Shown: positions 59,694 through 64,000 of the stretch, piece by piece | Layout: every line of letters begins with the position of its first letter | Numbering within the stretch: the first letter of the stretch is position 1 | Origin: VXRJ01 sp965246995 | Lineage (GTDB): Bacteria > Acidobacteriota > Vicinamibacteria > Vicinamibacterales > UBA8438 | NCBI GenBank assembly: GCA_965246995.1 | Contig: OZ252008.1 | Coordinates: 4,402,001-4,466,000 of the forward strand | Direction: 5' to 3' | Length of the DNA stretch: 64,000 nt | Notes under the pieces: generated by a model | What the model was told of the DNA's origin: nothing | Databases searched by the model: none | Seen by the model: only the letters and a program-made list of their open reading frames with translations | Translations under genes and position numbers: made by a program

Positions 59694-61214
59694 GGTCCCC
59701 AGAGTCTCGCGGAGCGGAATCTCGTCGAGGAAGAAAGCAAGGACGACGCAGAGGATGGTGATGGGTATCGTGACCACGAAGATCGTTTGAAGCGAGACCT
59801 CCAGGGCGGAGGCGACGGCGGTGGCGATTTCGGGCGGTAGGGCGCGAATGGCAGCCGGGCTCTGGAGGAGCTGCGCCACCTCACCTCCCAGCTCGGCAAC
59901 CGTCGCGGCGGGGAGGCGGGCAGGCAGTTCCGTCGCGAGGCGCACGTTCATGATGGCGCCGAACACCGCAACGCCAAAGGAGCCGCCCATCAGGCGAAAG
60001 AACTGTACCGACGACGTGGCGACACCCAGATCACGGTGCTCGACCGCATTCTGCGTGGCGAGCAGCGTCGTCTGGAGGATCATGCCGAAGCCAAGACCAG
60101 CTACGAGCATCGTGCCCGAGATCACGAGGCTTGAGGTGCCGCTGCGCATCATGGCCATGAGCAACATGCCGATCACGGTGCAGATGCTGCCGACGATTGG
60201 ATAGATGCGGTAGCGCCCCGTCGCGGCGATGAGGCGTCCCGAGCCGGCCGATCCGACCACGATCCCGGCCGTGAGCGGCAGCAACAGGAGGCCGGAGTTG
60301 GTGGCGGAAACTCCGGTCACCACCTGGAGGAAAAGCGGCAGGAAAACTACCGTTCCGAAGAAAGCGCTGCCCATCACCAAGCCGAGGGCGGAGCAAACCG
60401 AGAAGATGCGGGCGCGAAACATCCGAAGCGGCAGGAGCGGTTCCTCCGCCGCCGCCTCCCAACGGACGAACGCCGCGAGCAGCGCCGCGCTGGCGGCCGC
60501 CGATGCAAGAAACGGCAGCGTTCGCCATGCTGCCAGTCCACCCCGCTCGATCTGCAGGAGTGCGAGGAGGACAAGACTGACGCCGGACATCAACAACACG
60601 GCGCCGCCGATATCGAGCTTCGCGGGGCGGTGGGTTGGCGGCAGCTTCAACACGACGGCGATGACACCGAGCACCACGGCACCGATCGGCAAGTTGATGA
60701 GAAAGACCCAGCGCCAGGAAACAGTGTCCACGATGAAGCCGCCCAGCAGCGGGCCGACAACGCTGGCAACCGCCCAGACGGAGCCCATGTAGCCGATGTA
60801 GCGGCCGCGCTGCCGCGCCGGGACGATGTCGCCGATCACGGCGAATGCCAACGTCCCCATGCCGCCGGCGCCGACGCCCTGCACGCCGCGAGCGAGCACG
60901 AGTTCAATCATCCCGGGCGCCAGACCCGCCAGCAGCGATCCGAGCAGGAAGATCGCCACCGCCGCCTGAAACGTGATGCGCCGGCCGTAGATGTCACCCA
61001 GTTTGCCGAAGAGCGGCGGCGTGACGGTGCCGCAGAGCAGGTACGCGGTGACTACCCACGAGTAGTAGTCGAGGCCACCCAGTTCGCCGACGATGGTGGG
61101 GAGTGCGGTCGCCACGATCATCTGATCGAGCGCCGACAGGAACATCCCGGCCATGAGGCCGGAGTAGATGATGAGGATCTGCCGATGCGTGAAGGGGGCG
61201 GGAGCCGCCGTCAT
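59691..61214 (-). CDS. MFS transporter, DHA2 (14-TM) drug:H+ antiporter family
   Basis: 507 residues with about 14 hydrophobic segments. Motif A-like GKLGDIYGRRITF lies in the loop after helix 2, LDQMIVATALPTIVGEL in helix 1 fits the DHA2 D1 pattern, and WRWVFLINLPIG is the motif C/after-helix-5 signature of this family. Such exporters remove drugs or metabolites using protons. The stop codon is provided by the dispersed repeat. No regulator gene is adjacent. Confidence 0.93.
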   Translation of the reverse strand: MTAAPAPFTHRQILIIYSGLMAGMFLSALDQMIVATALPTIVGELGGLDYYSWVVTAYLLCGTVTPPLFGKLGDIYGRRITFQAAVAIFLLGSLLAGLAPGMIELVLARGVQGVGAGGMGTLAFAVIGDIVPARQRGRYIGYMGSVWAVASVVGPLLGGFIVDTVSWRWVFLINLPIGAVVLGVIAVVLKLPPTHRPAKLDIGGAVLLMSGVSLVLLALLQIERGGLAAWRTLPFLASAAASAALLAAFVRWEAAAEEPLLPLRMFRARIFSVCSALGLVMGSAFFGTVVFLPLFLQVVTGVSATNSGLLLLPLTAGIVVGSAGSGRLIAATGRYRIYPIVGSICTVIGMLLMAMMRSGTSSLVISGTMLVAGLGFGMILQTTLLATQNAVEHRDLGVATSSVQFFRLMGGSFGVAVFGAIMNVRLATELPARLPAATVAELGGEVAQLLQSPAAIRALPPEIATAVASALEVSLQTIFVVTIPITILCVVLAFFLDEIPLRETLGT

Positions 61215-61331
61215 GGTCTGAGATCGGCAGGCCGTGACAGACGTCCGTAGATGCGCCGACTACCAGCCGTCAACGCGACGACTCCGCGCATTCCGAGTGC
61301 CGACCGCAGCCGGCGCACGACGGGCCGGTGT

Positions 61332-61964
61332 CTAGTGGGCGAGCTCCACCGAAACGGTTGCGAACTGGTTGTCCCAGTAGAAGTACATCTCGCCGCCTTG
61401 CTGGTTCATGTTGCGGAAGCCGACGATCAGCTGATCGGCGCGGTCGCTCATGGCCTCGATGTTCATGGTCGTCCGCATCACGTCCTTGCTGTCGTCGTAG
61501 CCGTAGGCGCCCCACAGTGCGTTCGGGTTGTCCTCCCGGAACTGCTGCTTGACACCCCACGTCGTGAAGATCAACTCCCAGGCGCCCGGGTTCGCGAGAT
61601 CCGCAAACATCGTGTACTCGCCTGCCGCGAGACGCTGCCCTCCGATCAGGAGGTCTCTCTCCGTGGCAAAGGTCGTCGTCTGATCTGCACCCACGCGCCA
61701 GAGATCCGCGCCGGCATAGATGCCCTCGCCGAACTCGGCACCGGAACCGAAGATGCCGTCCCGGCCGCGCAGAATAGGCCGGCCATAGTGAATGTCGATC
61801 CAGGAACCGCCTTCGTAGCGTCCTTCGGTGTTGTAGCTGCCCCCCAACTGGGTGGCGGTGTGGCCCCGCGTGCTCGCCGGCCGGTTCTGGGCCTCCACCA
61901 GGCTTGCCATCATGCCTGCCGCCACGACCACCGCGACGACGCCAAAGATCTTCACGGCCCGCAT
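61332..61964 (-). CDS. DUF2911 domain protein, exported
   Basis: 210 residues. Signal peptide ending about VEAQ; DUF2911 (PF11138) blocks: IDIHYGRPILRGRDGIFG, DLWRVGADQTTTFATERDL, GEYTMFADLANPGAWELIF and YWDNQFATVSVEL. The family is uncharacterised and usually periplasmic. ATG 61964 is followed by a normal signal. It and the gene at 62001 lie in the same direction, 36 bp apart, possibly one operon with the fumarase upstream. Confidence 0.88.
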   Translation of the reverse strand: MRAVKIFGVVAVVVAAGMMASLVEAQNRPASTRGHTATQLGGSYNTEGRYEGGSWIDIHYGRPILRGRDGIFGSGAEFGEGIYAGADLWRVGADQTTTFATERDLLIGGQRLAAGEYTMFADLANPGAWELIFTTWGVKQQFREDNPNALWGAYGYDDSKDVMRTTMNIEAMSDRADQLIVGFRNMNQQGGEMYFYWDNQFATVSVELAH

Positions 61965-62000
61965 GCTCCGTTGCCTCCTGGCGTGGACCGAATACCCGTG

Positions 62001-62633
62001 TCAGTTGCCGAGATTGAGATCGCTCATGTGCAAATCCAGCAGGTGCGTCACGCGCAGGCCGGCGATGCCGTCGCTATCGACCGCAGACCGCGGCTGCGTC
62101 GCCACTTCCGTGCCGTTGACGAGAAAGCGCACGGTGTCGCTACCAACTTCCACCGCCAACGTGTTCGTCGACCTGCCGTTCGCGTCGAGGTCGTTGATGG
62201 CGTCGTGAGCGGTCCACTCGGCCAGGATCGGCAAGTCGTCGCCCGCCCGCTTCCTGATCAGGTACTCGCCGCCCTGACGGAGCATGAAGTACGAGTACTG
62301 CTGGTTGTCCGCCTGCAGGTCGGAGCCGCCCCAGAACAAGCCGTACGCATTCGCGTGACCCGACTCCTGCGTCTGCGTGAACGCGGTGCTCACGGTGAAG
62401 TTTCCGGAATGCGTATCGCCCGAACGCCAGAAGATGGCGAACCCGCGGCCGCCGGTGGTCGCATGCACCCCGTCGCCCATCGTACGGAAGTGGAGCACGC
62501 TGTTGATGTCGCCCTCCGCATCGAGCCGGGCTTCCCAACCGGCGGCCTCGTTGCCGCCCTCCTGCGCGACAACGGCAGGAACCGCCATCGCCACCACACC
62601 CATCACCGCCGCTCCGATCAACAGATTCCGCAT
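62001..62633 (-). CDS. Exported DUF1080/LamG-like concanavalin-fold protein
   Basis: 210 residues. Signal peptide ending about VVAQE. The mature part looks like a single concanavalin-type jelly roll: SVLHFRTMGDGVHATTGG, GNFTVSTAFTQTQESGHANA, YGLFWGGSDLQ, YSYFMLRQGGEYLIRKRAG and NTLAVEVGSDTVRFLVNGTEV, a layout typical of DUF1080 (3-keto-disaccharide hydrolase-like) and LamG proteins. No catalytic residues can be assigned, so a binding role is as likely. Confidence 0.75.
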   Translation of the reverse strand: MRNLLIGAAVMGVVAMAVPAVVAQEGGNEAAGWEARLDAEGDINSVLHFRTMGDGVHATTGGRGFAIFWRSGDTHSGNFTVSTAFTQTQESGHANAYGLFWGGSDLQADNQQYSYFMLRQGGEYLIRKRAGDDLPILAEWTAHDAINDLDANGRSTNTLAVEVGSDTVRFLVNGTEVATQPRSAVDSDGIAGLRVTHLLDLHMSDLNLGN

Positions 62634-62696
62634 GACTGCCTCCCTCGGTAATCGCTAAAATGGTCTGCCGGACCCATCAGTCTTGATCGAACGTCG

Positions 62697-64000
62697 CTAC
62701 TTGATCAACGTCGCCGGCTTCGTCGCCAGCAGTTCCGCGAAAAAGTCGTTGCCTTTGTCATCCGTGACGATGAAGGCGGGAAAATCGTTGACCTCGATGT
62801 TCCAGATCGCCTCCATCCCCAGCTCCGGGTACTCCAGCACCTCCACCTTCCGGATGCTGTGGTCGGCGAGGCGGGCGGCCGGGCCGCCGATCGAGCCCAG
62901 ATAAAACCCGCCATGGCGCTTGCACGCGTCGGTCACCTGCGGCGAGCGGTTGCCCTTGGCGAGCATCACCATGCTGCCGCCGTGGGACTGGAACAGGTCG
63001 ACGTAGGCGTCCATCCGGCCGGCGGTGGTCGGGCCGAATGATCCGGAGGGGCGGCCTTCCGGCTTCTTCGCGGGACCCGCGTAATAGACCATCCGTTCGC
63101 GCATGTAGTCGGGCAACTCCTCACCCGCGTCGAGCCGTTCCTTCAGCTTTGCATGGGCGATGTCGCGCGCCACCACCATCGGGCCGCTAAGCGACAGGCG
63201 CGTGGCTACCGGGTACCGGGTCAGATCGGCCAGGATTTCCTGCATCGGCCGGTTCAGGTCCACCTGTACGACGTCACTCGGCAACTCCTCGTCGGTCACA
63301 TCCGGCAGGTACTTCGCCGGGTTCTCCTCGAGTTGCTCCAGGAAAATGCCGTCACGGGTGATCTTCGCGAGCGCCTGCCGGTCGGCGGAGCAGGAAACAC
63401 CGAGGCCAACCGGGCACGACGCGCCGTGTCGCGGCAAACGGATGACCCGGACGTCGTGCGCGAAATACTTCCCGCCGAACTGCGCGCCGACGCCGATCTG
63501 CCGCGCGACCTCGAATATCTGCCGCTCCAGGTCGACGTCGCGGAACGCGCGGCCGTACGCGTTGCCGGCGGTGGGCAGGCGGTCGAGGTACTTCGTCGTC
63601 GCGAGCTTCAGTGTCTTGAGGGTGAACTCGGCGGAAGTGCCGCCTATCACCAGCGCCAGGTGGTACGGCGGACAGGCGGCGGTGCCGATAGTCTTCAGCT
63701 TCTCCTCGACGAACCTCAGAAGCGACGTCGGATTGAGCAGCGCCCTCGTTTCCTGGTAGAGGAAGCTCTTGTTCGCCGATCCGCCCCCCTTGGCGATGAA
63801 CAGTAGCTCGTACTCGTCGCCGGGCTCCGCGTAGATCTCGATCTGCGCGGGCAGGTTCGAGCCGGTGTTCTTCTCCGTGTACATGTCGAGCGGCGCCATC
63901 TGCGAGTAACGGAGGTTCCGCTCGTTGTAGGCATCGTAGACGCCTTGCGAGAGGGCCACGCTGTCGTCGCCGAATGTGAGCACCTGCTCTCCCTTGTGCC
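62697..64000 (-). CDS. Fumarate hydratase class I, partial (5' end outside window)
   Basis: At least 434 C-terminal residues of the iron-sulfur, class I fumarase, which interconverts fumarate and malate in the TCA cycle. The frame continues beyond the right edge (HKGEQVLTFGDD read from the last bases). Blocks: PLDMYTEKNTGSNLPAQIEI, FIAKGGGSANKSFL, CPPYHLALVIGG (a cluster-ligand Cys region), GVSCSADRQA, LSGPMVVARDIAHAKL, SFGPTTAGRMDAYVD and GGFYLGSIGGPAA. It matches single-polypeptide FumA/FumB-type enzymes. It is the only plainly central-metabolic gene here. Confidence 0.94.
   Translation of the reverse strand, partial: HKGEQVLTFGDDSVALSQGVYDAYNERNLRYSQMAPLDMYTEKNTGSNLPAQIEIYAEPGDEYELLFIAKGGGSANKSFLYQETRALLNPTSLLRFVEEKLKTIGTAACPPYHLALVIGGTSAEFTLKTLKLATTKYLDRLPTAGNAYGRAFRDVDLERQIFEVARQIGVGAQFGGKYFAHDVRVIRLPRHGASCPVGLGVSCSADRQALAKITRDGIFLEQLEENPAKYLPDVTDEELPSDVVQVDLNRPMQEILADLTRYPVATRLSLSGPMVVARDIAHAKLKERLDAGEELPDYMRERMVYYAGPAKKPEGRPSGSFGPTTAGRMDAYVDLFQSHGGSMVMLAKGNRSPQVTDACKRHGGFYLGSIGGPAARLADHSIRKVEVLEYPELGMEAIWNIEVNDFPAFIVTDDKGNDFFAELLATKPATLIK

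Overview
This is a GC-rich bacterial window of about 47 genes, with no rRNA, tRNA, CRISPR array or plasmid/phage core genes seen. Gene content suggests a heterotroph of the Acidobacteriota (Vicinamibacteria-like) or a relative: exported PQQ dehydrogenases, planctomycete-type cytochrome proteins (DUF1549/DUF1553, DUF1592) with their Tat-exported partners (DUF1501, DUF1552), exported ankyrin proteins, periplasmic metallo-beta-lactamase-fold hydrolases and a large TonB receptor. The taxonomic placement is inference from gene content, not from a marker gene. Layout. 1-14.9 kb: the end of a PQQ dehydrogenase, a DUF6868 membrane protein, a Tat-exported cyclase, dienelactone hydrolase, SRPBCC protein, an amidohydrolase-permease operon, a second PQQ dehydrogenase, an MBL hydrolase, and three full copies plus one fragment of an unnamed secreted family (here 'GVWDF/CHEGN' family). 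14.9-21.8 kb: a PSCyt1-DUF1549-DUF1553 cytochrome protein, its DUF1501 partner and a TonB-dependent receptor. 21.8-28.8 kb: an RHH-nucleotidyltransferase/HEPN two-gene module, a double-lipocalin lipoprotein, an MBL protein, an SPFH-Arc-glycosyltransferase operon, and an exported HpcH/HpaI aldolase. 28.9-30.3 kb: a complete-looking insertion sequence. 30.4-43.6 kb: NHL-propeller protein, a third PQQ dehydrogenase, a cytochrome c/copper-monooxygenase-like protein, MBL protein, a decayed carboxylate-amine ligase, DUF4920 protein, a methyltransferase, two more copies of the GVWDF/CHEGN family, a VOC lipoprotein and a YVTN propeller lipoprotein preceded by a cupredoxin remnant. 43.8-59.5 kb: a multidomain exported propeller protein, then two paralogous three-gene operons (DUF1592-DUF1552-ankyrin) flanking a cyclase and a tannase/feruloyl-esterase-family enzyme. 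59.7-64 kb: a DHA2 MFS transporter, DUF2911 protein, a DUF1080-like protein and class I fumarase running off the right edge. How it fits together: most products carry Sec, Tat or lipoprotein signals, so the window looks like an envelope-located catabolic and respiratory repertoire: outer-membrane import (TonB), hydrolysis of esters, lactones and amides, PQQ- and haem-linked oxidation, and uptake by a permease. Against this ordinary background the most unusual signals are regulatory: a rare palindrome, TGATATCA, sits in front of both operons that encode ribbon-helix-helix proteins (in one case as part of three boxes phased at exactly 11 bp) and in a third divergent promoter. A palindromic repeat that begins with TAG supplies the stop codon of three unrelated genes.
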